This document shows, in pieces, positions 1-6,068 of a stretch of DNA of 13,270 nucleotides; positions within the stretch are counted from its first letter, which is position 1; each line of letters begins with the position of its first letter. A model generated the notes under the pieces. The model made no database searches and was not told the origin of the DNA. It saw only the letters and a list, made by a program, of their open reading frames with translations. The position numbers were made by a program, and so were the translations under genes. This DNA is from Verrucomicrobiota bacterium. Lineage in GTDB: Bacteria > Verrucomicrobiota > Verrucomicrobiia > Limisphaerales > JAFMIX01. The stretch spans positions 1 through 13,270 of the forward strand of contig JAPLTZ010000174.1 of the NCBI GenBank assembly GCA_026397895.1. Reading direction: 5' to 3'.

Positions 1-249
1 ATTGGCGATGAGGTGGTGCGGGTCGGAGTTCAGGCAGATGACGGCGACTTCGGCGAGGAAGCCGGCGATCTTGTCGTCCGTGCCGTAGGCCTCGAAGATT
101 TTGTCGTTGATGCCGGGGAGGAAGTCCTGCCGGAAACCACCGATGGATTCGGCGGCGCGCAGGATGGCTTTCCAGATGTGGCTCTCGTCAAACTTCACGA
201 GGGAGCGGTTGCGTTTGAGGACTTTTACGATGCGATTTTGGACGGCCAT
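1..249 (-). CDS. ATP-cone domain protein, N-terminal fragment; probably ribonucleotide reductase large subunit
   Basis: The first 83 residues are visible and the gene runs off the left edge. The N-terminus (MAVQNRIVKVLKRNRSLVKF) followed by DESHIWKAILRAAESIG has the beta-strand/FD.s.I..AI.rAAe pattern of an ATP-cone, the allosteric nucleotide-binding domain at the N-terminus of many ribonucleotide reductase catalytic subunits. The later part (FLAEVAVICLNSDPHHLIAN, about residues 64-83) is the cone's C-terminal helix and the start of what follows. ATP-cones also occur in NrdR and a few kinases, but NrdR begins with a zinc ribbon, which is absent here. The RNR assignment is therefore an inference; the ATP-cone is better supported. 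No Shine-Dalgarno precedes the ATG. A good promoter ends seven bases upstream, so the mRNA may be leaderless. Confidence 0.6.
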   Translation of the reverse strand, partial: MAVQNRIVKVLKRNRSLVKFDESHIWKAILRAAESIGGFRQDFLPGINDKIFEAYGTDDKIAGFLAEVAVICLNSDPHHLIAN

Positions 250-256
250 GAATGGG

Positions 257-284
257 ACTATACTCTTGCGGCGGCGGGTGACAA
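257..284 (-). promoter_or_regulatory. Sigma-70-like promoter of the ATP-cone gene, leaderless arrangement
   Basis: On the minus strand TTGTCA (279-284) is followed after 16 bases by TATAGT (257-262). Only seven bases then separate the -10 box from the ATG at 249, so transcription should start at or next to the start codon. Both hexamers match the consensus at five of six positions, the best promoter-like sequence in the window. Confidence 0.6.
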
Positions 285-439
285 TTCCGTTTGCGCAGGG
301 TTGGCCGGGCGGGCGCGGCGGGCGGCTTTGCCGGGCGAAAAATCTGCAAAATTGTTGTGGCGTATTTGATTTTGTTTGCTACTCTCACGCGCCCTTGAAT
401 GGAGAAAGGAATCCGTTCGCTTGGGAAATTTGAATTTGA

Positions 440-1042
440 TTGAAAATCGTGACGACCAAGAAAAAAGTCAGCAAGAAGGTTTCCAAGCCCGCCAAGGCGC
501 CGGTTTCCGCGACGGCGGCGTCCATTCTGGGCCATCCGGTTTCCAGCAAGCCCAAGCCCGGCACCAACGGCCGGGTCAAGATCAAGGCGGAATGGCAGAA
601 GTTTTACGACCGGCTGCTGGAGCTGCGTGATCAGTTGATGAAGCAGATGGACGGGCTGGCCGAGGAATCGGCGCAGGAGATGGCCGGTTACAGCCTGCAC
701 ATGGCGGATTCCGGCACGGATAATTTCGACCGCGACTTCGCATTGAGCCTGCTCTCGTCCGACCAGGACGCGATCTACGAGATCGAAGAGGCGCTCAAGC
801 GCATCGAAAAATGCACCTACGGCGTGTGCGAGCTGACCGGAAAAAACATTCCCAAAGCCCGGCTGGAAGCGATACCTTGGGCGCGGTTCACGGTGGAAGC
901 GCAGGCACAGTTGGAACGCGACGGCGCGTTGCGGCAACGCCGGCTCGGCGCGCTCGGCTCGGTGGACATGGTCGGCGGCAGCGAAGTGGAAGAGACCGAC
1001 GCCGAAGAACCGGAAGAAAAACAATTGAAGGAAAAGGAATAA
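440..1042 (+). CDS. TraR/DksA-family regulator with degenerate zinc finger
   Basis: A 200-aa protein of the DksA/TraR family, which binds RNA polymerase through its secondary channel. A Lys/Ala-rich N-terminal tail (1-50) precedes a coiled coil (about 50-120). The coil tip reads GTDNFDRDFA (92-101), giving the acidic D..D pattern of DksA, then IEEALKRIEKCTYGVCELTGKNIPKARL. The four cysteines of the classical finger (C-x2-C-x17-C-x2-C) fall at C130, T133, T151 and A154: spacing is kept but three ligands are lost, so it probably cannot hold zinc there. An extra Cys is at 125. The C-terminal tail is acidic and Lys-rich. The start is uncertain: TTG at 440 or GTG at 449, neither with a clear ribosome site. 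It is the first gene of an operon, three bases ahead of bL33. Confidence 0.88.
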   Translation: MKIVTTKKKVSKKVSKPAKAPVSATAASILGHPVSSKPKPGTNGRVKIKAEWQKFYDRLLELRDQLMKQMDGLAEESAQEMAGYSLHMADSGTDNFDRDFALSLLSSDQDAIYEIEEALKRIEKCTYGVCELTGKNIPKARLEAIPWARFTVEAQAQLERDGALRQRRLGALGSVDMVGGSEVEETDAEEPEEKQLKEKE

Positions 1043-1045
1043 TTT

Positions 1046-1213
1046 ATGCCCCGCGAAACCATAACGCTCGAATGCTCGGAAGCGCGCAAGGAAGGTAAGT
1101 CGCCCTCGCGCTACATGACCTCCCGCAACAAGAAACTGAAAACCGAAAAGCAGGAGTTGATGAAATACAACCCGGCGCTCCGCCGCCACACCCTGCACAA
1201 GGAGATCAAGTAA
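1046..1213 (+). CDS. rpmG: 50S ribosomal protein bL33, cysteine-poor form
   Basis: A 55-aa protein. ITLECSEARKEG near the start and the C-terminal RRHTLHKEIK are clear bL33 signatures. Zinc-binding L33 has two CxxC pairs; here the equivalent positions are C10/A13 and N42/L45, so three of four ligands are gone and the protein should be zinc-independent. The start has a good ribosome site (AAGGA, spacing 10). The gene begins three bases after the DksA-like stop and ends three bases before bS18, so the three genes are almost certainly cotranscribed. Confidence 0.93.
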   Translation: MPRETITLECSEARKEGKSPSRYMTSRNKKLKTEKQELMKYNPALRRHTLHKEIK

Positions 1214-1216
1214 TTT

Positions 1217-1480
1217 ATGCCTCGTAAAACTAACACCGAAAAAGACAAGCGCGGTTCGCGCGGCAAGAGTTCCACGATGGAGCGGCGCACGCCGCGGCCC
1301 AAGCCCAAGACCGACTTCACCATCGACGCCCTCGATTACAAGAACGTCACCCTGCTCAAACAGTTCGTGACCGACCAGGGCCGCATCCTGCCCCGCAAAT
1401 ACACCGGGCTGCCCGCGCATTACCAGCGCCGCATGACCAAGGCGATCAAGCGCGCCCGGCAGATGTTGCTGATGAAGTGA
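1217..1480 (+). CDS. rpsR: 30S ribosomal protein bS18
   Basis: An 87-aa protein with the S18 core: IDALDYKNVTLLKQFVTDQG, then GRILPRKYTGLPAHYQRRM and TKAIKRARQMLLMK. The N-terminal extension (about 1-33) is basic and Ser/Lys/Arg-rich. There is no cysteine anywhere, whereas S18 of many bacteria has at least one near the start of the core. An AGGAG ribosome site lies within the last codons of bL33. The same taattt-ATG-CC context precedes both ribosomal genes. This is the last gene of the operon, followed directly by a terminator. Confidence 0.95.
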   Translation: MPRKTNTEKDKRGSRGKSSTMERRTPRPKPKTDFTIDALDYKNVTLLKQFVTDQGRILPRKYTGLPAHYQRRMTKAIKRARQMLLMK

Positions 1481-1487
1481 TTCATTT

Positions 1488-1514
1488 CCCCGCGAGGCGA
1501 CTCGCGGGGTTTTT
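1488..1514 (+). terminator. Rho-independent terminator of the dksA-like/rpmG/rpsR operon
   Basis: A perfect 9-bp stem, CCCCGCGAG (1488-1496) pairing with CTCGCGGGG (1501-1509), has a GCGA tetraloop (GNRA type) and is followed by five T (1510-1514). It lies seven bases after the bS18 stop codon. Confidence 0.92.
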
Positions 1515-1526
1515 ATTGCGGCAGCG

Positions 1527-1543
1527 ATGCAAATCGTTTGCAT
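1527..1543. promoter_or_regulatory. 17-bp palindrome, candidate Fur/Zur-type operator
   Basis: ATGCAAATCGTTTGCAT consists of two perfect 7-bp arms around TCG. Size, symmetry and the AAAT/TTT core resemble boxes bound by Fur-family dimers, including Zur. It sits 25 bases before the transporter ATG, and a Fur-family gene is the second gene of the same unit, which is the usual arrangement for self-regulated metal uptake. Binding by that regulator is inferred. The palindrome also weakens the alternative upstream ATG at 1527, which lies inside it. Confidence 0.55.
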
Positions 1544-1568
1544 TTGGCCGCCGTCATCCTTCCAAATC

Positions 1569-2294
1569 ATGGATTATCTGGTATTGCTCTCCAGCATCGC
1601 GCTTGGCGCGGTGGCGGTCTTCTGGTTTCAACTGGCGAACCCCAAGCGCATCAAGCTGCTCAACGCCTTCACCGGCGCGTATCTGCTCACGCTCACGATG
1701 CTCCATCTGCTGCCGGACCTGTATGAGTTGCACGAAGGCGTCGTGCCCAAGCCGCTGGTCATCGGCGCGTGCATCCTGGCCGGATTCTTCGTGCAGATCG
1801 CGCTCGACGCCATCTCGCTCGGCGTCGAACACGGCCACTCGCATCACCTGCACGGCCGGATGCCCGTGGGCGTGGTGCTGGGCTTGTGCCTGCATGCCTT
1901 TGTCGAGGCGCTGGCGCTGGGCGATGCCAGTTCGCGCCATACCGCGCACGAGCTGGCCACGCGGCATTTCCTGCTCATCAGCATCGTGGTGCACAATTTC
2001 CCCGTGTCCATCGCGCTGCTGGGGATGCTGCTGCATTGCGGCATGAAACGTTCCTCGGCGCTGGCGTTGCTGGGGCTGTTCGCGGCCATGGCGCCGCTGG
2101 GGATGTTCGTGGGCGGCCACACGGCGCTGGCGAATTACTCCCGCGAACTCATGGCCGTCGTCATCGGCATCTTCATGCACATCGCGACGACGATTCTGTT
2201 CGAGAGCAGCGACGTGCACCGTTTTCCGCTGGGCAAATTGACCGCGGTGGTGCTCGGCCTAGCGCTCGGCATCGCCAGCGTGATGTTCCACTGA
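1569..2294 (+). CDS. ZIP-family divalent metal transporter (probably zinc uptake)
   Basis: A 241-aa, highly hydrophobic protein with about seven to eight membrane segments. ZIP features in order: TMLHLLPDLYE (43-53) in the second segment; a His-rich loop EHGHSHHLHG (87-96) between segments three and four; LHAFVEALALG (108-118), the H-x3-E metal site of segment four; and VVHNFPVSIALLG (140-152) for segment five. The last would usually read HExPEG, and here its second Glu is replaced by Val, so one ligand may be altered. ZIP proteins move zinc, iron or manganese into the cytoplasm. Thirteen bases separate it from the Fur-family gene, which suggests zinc. ATG 1569 is preferred over ATG 1527 because the latter adds a non-hydrophobic leader and overlaps the palindrome. 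No Shine-Dalgarno is evident. Confidence 0.85.
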   Translation: MDYLVLLSSIALGAVAVFWFQLANPKRIKLLNAFTGAYLLTLTMLHLLPDLYELHEGVVPKPLVIGACILAGFFVQIALDAISLGVEHGHSHHLHGRMPVGVVLGLCLHAFVEALALGDASSRHTAHELATRHFLLISIVVHNFPVSIALLGMLLHCGMKRSSALALLGLFAAMAPLGMFVGGHTALANYSRELMAVVIGIFMHIATTILFESSDVHRFPLGKLTAVVLGLALGIASVMFH

Positions 2295-2307
2295 AATTTT
2301 GCCGGCC

Positions 2308-2763
2308 ATGCCCGCAGTCACGCAATCCCTTCCGCGCCGCCTCGCCGAAATGCCCGTGCTGGCCGACCGCCTCCGCCGCCACGCCCGCAAGTTCACCGGC
2401 GCACGGCAGGCGATTCTTGCGGTGTTGCGGCACGATTCGCGCCCGATGTCGAACAAGGAGATTTTCGCCCGGCTGCCCGGCGGGTTGTGCGATCTGGCGA
2501 CGATTTACCGCTCCCTGCATCTGCTCGAGGAGGTGGGCATGGTGAAGCGCTTCGACCTCGGCGACGGCGTGGCGCGCTTCGCGTTGTTGCGGGAAGACGA
2601 CGACGGCCACCGGCATCATCTGGTCTGCACCCGCTGCGCGGAGGTGGTGGAGATCGAGGAGTGTTGCACGCCGGAGGTGGAAAAGCGCATCTCCGAGCGC
2701 AGCGGCTTCAAAGCCGTCACGCACCGGCTGGAATTTTTCGGGATTTGTCCCACCTGCCAGTGA
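2308..2763 (+). CDS. Fur-family transcriptional regulator, probable Zur
   Basis: A 151-aa protein. A winged helix (about 18-85) contains the recognition segment DLATIYRSLHLLEEVGMVKR. The metal-binding/dimer domain has GHRHHLVCTRC (100-110), with the family's His cluster and first CxxC, and CPTC (147-150), the second CxxC, which together form the structural zinc site. Two further cysteines are at 119-120. Fur proteins repress metal uptake genes when their metal is bound. Pairing with a ZIP transporter and nearby zinc-independent ribosomal proteins points to zinc sensing, but Fur or Mur cannot be excluded from motifs alone. ATG 2308 is chosen over an in-frame TTG at 2299. No ribosome site is visible, so it may be translationally coupled to the transporter. 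Confidence 0.88.
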   Translation: MPAVTQSLPRRLAEMPVLADRLRRHARKFTGARQAILAVLRHDSRPMSNKEIFARLPGGLCDLATIYRSLHLLEEVGMVKRFDLGDGVARFALLREDDDGHRHHLVCTRCAEVVEIEECCTPEVEKRISERSGFKAVTHRLEFFGICPTCQ

Positions 2764-2781
2764 ATTCCAAAGTCGGGGCTG

Positions 2782-2797
2782 CCGCCACTGGCGGTTT
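2782..2797 (+). terminator. Possible weak terminator after the Fur-family gene
   Basis: A short hairpin, CCGCC (2782-2786) with GGCGG (2790-2794) and a 3-base loop, is followed by only three T. It lies at the right place, 18 bases after the stop, but the stem is short and the U-tract poor. Confidence 0.3.
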
Positions 2798-2833
2798 CTG
2801 AACAGTCTGTATTTTTACGGGACGGTCTTCGGG

Positions 2834-2998
2834 TCAGGCGGTTTCTTCGGTGAGCCAGTCGTCCACGTGCAGGTATTCCTTGATTTTCCTGCGTTCGTAA
2901 CGGTTTTTCTGGGCTTTCTTGGGGCGGTCATCCGCTTTGCGGAATGGGTGGTTGGGGTCTTTGATGACTTCGTTTATGGTTTCGAGCGATTTCGTCAT
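2834..2998 (-). CDS. Small hypothetical protein (54 aa)
   Basis: MTKSLETINEVIKDPNHPF begins a short, strongly charged protein. The middle (about 20-42) is Lys/Arg-rich and the C-terminus (HVDDWLTEETA) is acidic. There is no signal peptide, membrane segment or cysteine. ATG 2998 is chosen over an upstream ATG at 3043 because a clear ribosome site (AAAGGA) lies 9 bases before it. Good initiation signals and non-random composition support a real gene. It is convergent with the Fur-family gene and downstream of prmA on the same strand, 77 bases away. No family is recognised; a nucleic-acid-binding or ribosome-associated role would be a guess from charge only. Confidence 0.6.
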   Translation of the reverse strand: MTKSLETINEVIKDPNHPFRKADDRPKKAQKNRYERRKIKEYLHVDDWLTEETA

Positions 2999-3075
2999 GG
3001 CCACATTCCTTTCAACCGTTGGCAGCAGCGCGAACGATGCCAACTGCTAGTCCGACCCATCAGGAATGAATCTGT

Positions 3076-3996
3076 TCAAACTTTTTTCAGCCAGCCGAAC
3101 GCGCCCGAGCGCCACTCCTTCTCGTTGCGACCGGTCAGGAACTTCAACCCCATGCCCTCGTAGGCTTTTTGCACCACCGCGAACTCCCGTCGCAAAATCC
3201 CCGCCAGCACCAGCACGCCGCCGGGTCGCAGGCGGTTCACGATGCGCTTCCGCTCGGCCACCAGCAGCGGGGAAATCAGATTCGCGCAGATGAAATCGAA
3301 CTTCCGCGCGCTGCGCGGCGGCAGCTTTGTCAAATCCTTCTGTGTGATGTCGAGCCGCTTCAGCACGCGGTTTTTTCGGGCGTTTTCCTTCGCCACCCGC
3401 ACCGATTCGGGGTCAAAATCAAACGCCACGACCGGCGCGTAGCCGAGCTTGACGGCGGCGATGGCGAGAATCCCCGACCCCGTGCCAATGTCCAAAAAAG
3501 ACTGCCCCTGTCCCGACCTGCGACAGCGAACCAGTTCCGCCAGACAAAATCCCGTCGTCGCGTGATGCCCCGTGCCGAAGCTCAAGCCCGGGTCGAGCAC
3601 GATGACCGCCTGGCCTTTGCGCGGGCGGCGCTTGCTCCAGCTCGGTTTCAGCAGCAGCGCCGGGCCGACCTCGATGGGCTTGAAGTGGCGCTTCCACGAT
3701 TCCGCCCAGTTTTCCCGTGGCAACCGCTTCTGCGAAATCGTCCCGCGCCCCGTGCTGATGCCGCAGGCGCGGATGTGCCGCAAGCCCGCCGCGATGGCCG
3801 CGCGCTTGGCCGGAATCCATTCGCTTTGCTTTTCGCAATACACCGAAACCCGCAAAACCTTCGTCCGTTCGTTGAAGTAGGCCGCCGCCGGGCTGGCGAA
3901 CAGGCCGTTCAGCAGTTCCACGACCGCCTCCTCCGCGTCCGCCGTGGTCGTCACCGAGATTTGCAGCAGGGCGGGAATTATTTTCCGTTTTGCCAT
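3076..3996 (-). CDS. prmA: PrmA-like ribosomal protein L11 methyltransferase
   Basis: A 306-aa class I SAM-dependent methyltransferase. PrmA features: an N-terminal substrate-recognition domain (about 1-110, with SVTTTADAEEAVVELL); LDPGLSFGTGHHATT (134-148), the PrmA version of DPGxAFGTGxHxTT; FLDIGTGSGILAIAAVKLG (167-185), the SAM-binding glycine loop; DFDPESVRVAKENARKN (193-209), with the acidic residue that holds the ribose; ICANLISPLLV (236-246); and LAGIL (264-268). PrmA trimethylates ribosomal protein L11. The L11 substrate is inferred from the family. The first 19 bases overlap the end of the histidine-phosphatase gene, indicating coupled translation. No ribosome site or convincing downstream terminator was seen. 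Confidence 0.88.
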   Translation of the reverse strand: MAKRKIIPALLQISVTTTADAEEAVVELLNGLFASPAAAYFNERTKVLRVSVYCEKQSEWIPAKRAAIAAGLRHIRACGISTGRGTISQKRLPRENWAESWKRHFKPIEVGPALLLKPSWSKRRPRKGQAVIVLDPGLSFGTGHHATTGFCLAELVRCRRSGQGQSFLDIGTGSGILAIAAVKLGYAPVVAFDFDPESVRVAKENARKNRVLKRLDITQKDLTKLPPRSARKFDFICANLISPLLVAERKRIVNRLRPGGVLVLAGILRREFAVVQKAYEGMGLKFLTGRNEKEWRSGAFGWLKKV

Positions 3997-4595
3997 GGCG
4001 TGTAGTTCAGGGATTTCAAAATGTTCCGGTCGGAACGCGCTTCCACGACGGTCACGCTCGCGTATTCCACCTCGAACGAACCGAAGCGGCCCAGCGGCAA
4101 GTCGAGCGCGATGGCCAGCAGCATCCGCACGATGCCGCCGTGGCACGCCACCGCCACGGTCTCGCCGGGGTGGTCGCGGACGATCTGCCGCCAGCACGGC
4201 TCGACGCGTTCGCGCAACGCCGGCTCGGACTCCGCGTTGGCCACCGCGCCGCGCGCGAGCTGCTCCAGCCATTGTGAACTGCTCAATTGATGGTGCGCCG
4301 CAATGTCGTGCCAGGACTTGCCCGTCCAATCGCCGAAATCCATCTCGCGCAGGCCGGGCAGCACGACCGGGCGCGGCGTGCCGTTCCCCAGCAACGGCGC
4401 GAGCGTCTGCTGCACGCGCTTCATCGGGCTGGCGTAAATCGCGGCGAGCGGCACGGGCTTGAGATGCGCGGCCAGCGCGGCGGCCTGTTCGTGGCCGCGC
4501 GGCGAAAGGTTCATGTCCACGCGCCCGCCGAAGAGGTGTTGAAAACTTTCCTCCACTTCGGCGTGGCGGAGCAGCAGCAGGCGGGTCGTCGGCAT
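3978..4595 (-). CDS. Histidine phosphatase (phosphoglycerate mutase-like) family protein
   Basis: A 205-aa protein with the family's catalytic residues: LLLLRHAE (6-13; the phosphorylated His is H11, and the motif is RHA rather than the commoner RHG), ASPMKRVQQT (55-64; the second Arg region), LREMDFGDWTGKSW (82-95) and VACHGGIVRMLL (149-160; second catalytic His 152). The motif set resembles alpha-ribazole phosphatase/CobC and broad-specificity phosphatases, but no cobalamin genes are nearby, so the substrate is unknown. It lies 20 bases downstream of RNase PH and overlaps prmA by 19 bases. The spacer ahead of it is an A/T-rich repeat without a ribosome site. Confidence 0.85.
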   Translation of the reverse strand: MPTTRLLLLRHAEVEESFQHLFGGRVDMNLSPRGHEQAAALAAHLKPVPLAAIYASPMKRVQQTLAPLLGNGTPRPVVLPGLREMDFGDWTGKSWHDIAAHHQLSSSQWLEQLARGAVANAESEPALRERVEPCWRQIVRDHPGETVAVACHGGIVRMLLAIALDLPLGRFGSFEVEYASVTVVEARSDRNILKSLNYTPWQNGK

Positions 4596-4615
4596 TTGAA
4601 ATTTGGAATTTGAAA
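4596..4615. repeat. Short A/T-rich direct repeat filling the rph-phosphatase junction
   Basis: Read on the plus strand, the intergenic bases are near-repeats of ATTTGAAATTTGG/AATTTGAAATC (TTTGAAAT and AATTTGAAAT units). They occupy the whole gap between the RNase PH stop codon and the next ATG. The composition differs sharply from the G+C-rich flanks, suggesting an inserted or expanded spacer repeat. Confidence 0.45.
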
Positions 4616-5362
4616 TCAGCCCAGCGCCTGCTTCTGCGCGGCGAGCAGTTGCTTGATGCCAACTTTGCCGAGCGCGAGCAACGCGGCCAGTTGCGCCTCG
4701 GTGAAGGTCGCCTCCTCGCCCGTGCCTTGCACCTCGATGAATTCGCCGTCGGCGTTCATCACCAGGTTCATGTCCACCGCCGCCGCCACGTCCTCGGTGT
4801 AGCACAGGTCGAGCAGCGCCGCGCCGCCGACGATGCCCACGCTCACCGCCGCCACGCCGTGCGTGATGGGGTTTTCCTTCAGCTTGCCGGCGGCGATGAG
4901 CTTCTGCATCGCGAGCGAGAGCGCCACGAACGCGCCGGTGATGGCGGCGGTGCGCGTGCCGCCGTCGGCCTGCAAGACATCGCAATCCACACAGATGGTG
5001 CGCGCGCCGAGCTTGTTCAAATCCACCGCCGCGCGCATGGAGCGGCCGATGAGCCGCTGGATTTCCGAGGAACGCCCGTCCAGCTTGCCCTTGCTGATGT
5101 CGCGCGGCTTCCGCGTGAGGGTGGAATACGGGAGCATTGAATACTCGGCGGTGAGCCAACCGCCCTCGACCTTCTGCTCCTTCATCCAGCGCGGCACGGA
5201 TTCCTCGACGGTCACGCCGCAGATGACGCGGGTGTGGCCCCACTCGACCAGCGTGCTGCCGGTGGCGTAGGGGGCGATGTGATTTTGGAAGCGCAGCGGG
5301 CGGATTTGGTCGGGCGCGCGGCCATCGGCGCGGGCGGGGGTGGCGGGTGTGGGCGAACTCAT
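4616..5362 (-). CDS. rph: Ribonuclease PH
   Basis: A 248-aa phosphorolytic 3'-to-5' exoribonuclease that trims tRNA 3' ends using phosphate; family members are about 240 aa. Motifs: RADGRAPDQIRPL (11-23), LTAEYSMLPYST (70-81), GRSSEIQRLIGRSMR (96-110), CVDCDVLQADGGTRTAAITG (124-143) and DLCYTEDVAAAVDMNLVMN (185-203), whose aspartates D191 and D197 are the expected metal-binding acidic residues. It is probably the first gene of a three-gene unit with the phosphatase and prmA. ATG 5362 is preferred over an ATG at 5398 because the latter lies within the promoter-like sequence and adds a tail atypical of the family. Confidence 0.95.
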   Translation of the reverse strand: MSSPTPATPARADGRAPDQIRPLRFQNHIAPYATGSTLVEWGHTRVICGVTVEESVPRWMKEQKVEGGWLTAEYSMLPYSTLTRKPRDISKGKLDGRSSEIQRLIGRSMRAAVDLNKLGARTICVDCDVLQADGGTRTAAITGAFVALSLAMQKLIAAGKLKENPITHGVAAVSVGIVGGAALLDLCYTEDVAAAVDMNLVMNADGEFIEVQGTGEEATFTEAQLAALLALGKVGIKQLLAAQKQALG

Positions 5363-5369
5363 GGGCGCG

Positions 5370-5398
5370 ATGCTAATGCGGATTCCGGGGAATCGCAA
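5370..5398 (-). promoter_or_regulatory. Candidate promoter of the rph operon, leaderless arrangement
   Basis: On the minus strand TTGCGA (5393-5398) is separated by 17 bases from TAGCAT (5370-5375), each matching consensus at four of six positions. Seven bases then lead to the ATG at 5362. The spacing is ideal but the hexamers are moderate. Confidence 0.45.
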
Positions 5399-5419
5399 TT
5401 TGCGAATTGCGGCGGCGCG

Positions 5420-5452
5420 AAAAATCCCTTCCCGACGTGGCCGGGAAGGGAT
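5420..5452 (-). terminator. Rho-independent terminator of the secreted repeat-protein gene
   Basis: An 11-bp perfect stem, ATCCCTTCCCG (5424-5434) with CGGGAAGGGAT (5442-5452) and a 7-base loop, ends on the minus strand in five T (complement of A 5420-5424). It lies 27 bases past the stop codon of the gene ending at 5480, so that gene is separate from rph. Confidence 0.9.
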
Positions 5453-5479
5453 GGCGGGGATGAACCGGTTGCCGAAAGC

Positions 5480-5932
5480 CTATTGGGCCTCGATGGGGTC
5501 GCCTTCGGGAATGGCTTCGAGGTCGGCGTCGGAAATTTTGACGACCTTGTCCCACTTGTAACCCTTGCCGTTGAAAGCTTCGGCGCTGGAGAAGCCGCAG
5601 CGTTTGCCGTCCTTGATGAGGAATATGCCGTCGCCGCTGCCTTTGACGAGGTCGCCGTCCTTGGCTTTGGGATAGGGTTTGATGGGCGCTTGGACGAGCG
5701 GCCCTTCGGGGATGGCCTTCAGGTCGGCGTCGGGAATCTTGACGACCTTGTCCCATTTGTAGCCGCAGGCGGCGAAAACTTCCGGGTTGGGGATGCCGCA
5801 GCGTTTGCCGTCCTTGATGACGAAGACGCCGGTGCCGCTGCCTTGGACGAGGTCGCCTTCCGCTGGCGCGGCGAACAGGCTGCCAGCCAGTCCGAGGATG
5901 AGAAATGAGCCGAGAATCGTTTTTATTTTCAT
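5480..5932 (-). CDS. Secreted protein with two tandem copies of a ~53-residue domain
   Basis: A 150-aa protein. An N-terminal signal peptide (MKIKTILGSFLILGLAGSLF, cleavage near AA-P at 21-23) is followed by two copies of one module, about residues 25-77 and 92-144. Each reads G-D-L-V-x-G-S-G-x-G-[VI]-F-x-I-K-D-G-K-R-C-G, then an alpha-like stretch, G-Y-K-W-D-K-V-V-K-I, [PS]-D-A-D-L and A-I-P-E-G. The period is 67 residues. The Cys of KDGKRCG is present in both copies (45, 112), with an extra Cys at 56 in copy one. The DNA copies are also alike, so the duplication is fairly recent or under conversion. I recognise no named family; similar 'DGKR.I.[NS].E.F...GY.W..V......D...IP.G' modules occur in surface or secreted proteins. 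It has its own terminator; no clear ribosome site. Confidence 0.82.
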   Translation of the reverse strand: MKIKTILGSFLILGLAGSLFAAPAEGDLVQGSGTGVFVIKDGKRCGIPNPEVFAACGYKWDKVVKIPDADLKAIPEGPLVQAPIKPYPKAKDGDLVKGSGDGIFLIKDGKRCGFSSAEAFNGKGYKWDKVVKISDADLEAIPEGDPIEAQ

Positions 5933-5964
5933 GCGGGAGTTTTGTTGGGTGATGGTTTGAGTGG

Positions 5965-5995
5965 GGACGGCGGAAAGTTAAATCCTGCGCCGTCC
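5965..5995. repeat. Short inverted repeat upstream of the secreted repeat-protein gene
   Basis: GGACGGCG (5965-5972) and CGCCGTCC (5988-5995) form a perfect 8-bp inverted repeat around 15 A/T-rich bases, 32 bases before the start of the gene at 5932. It could be an operator or a 5' leader hairpin. No direct evidence separates these options from chance. Confidence 0.35.
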
Positions 5996-6068
5996 GGGGC
6001 AAGTCCAAATTCAGACATTGAGTCCCCTGCCCTGACCGGCGGCGGAACTTGAAATGCTTTTTCAGCCC

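Noticed and set aside
1527..1568. Upstream ATG (1527) as transporter start
   Set aside because: It lies inside the palindrome, has no ribosome site, and adds 14 residues that do not fit the first membrane segment of ZIP proteins.
188..1570. Long minus-strand open frame (460 codons) across the ribosomal operon
   Set aside because: It lies antisense to three clearly recognised genes and the ATP-cone start, has low-complexity composition, and is a product of high G+C codon bias.
3978..5243. 421-codon minus-strand frame covering the histidine phosphatase
   Set aside because: Only the part from 4595 onward has phosphatase motifs; the rest overlaps RNase PH in another frame.
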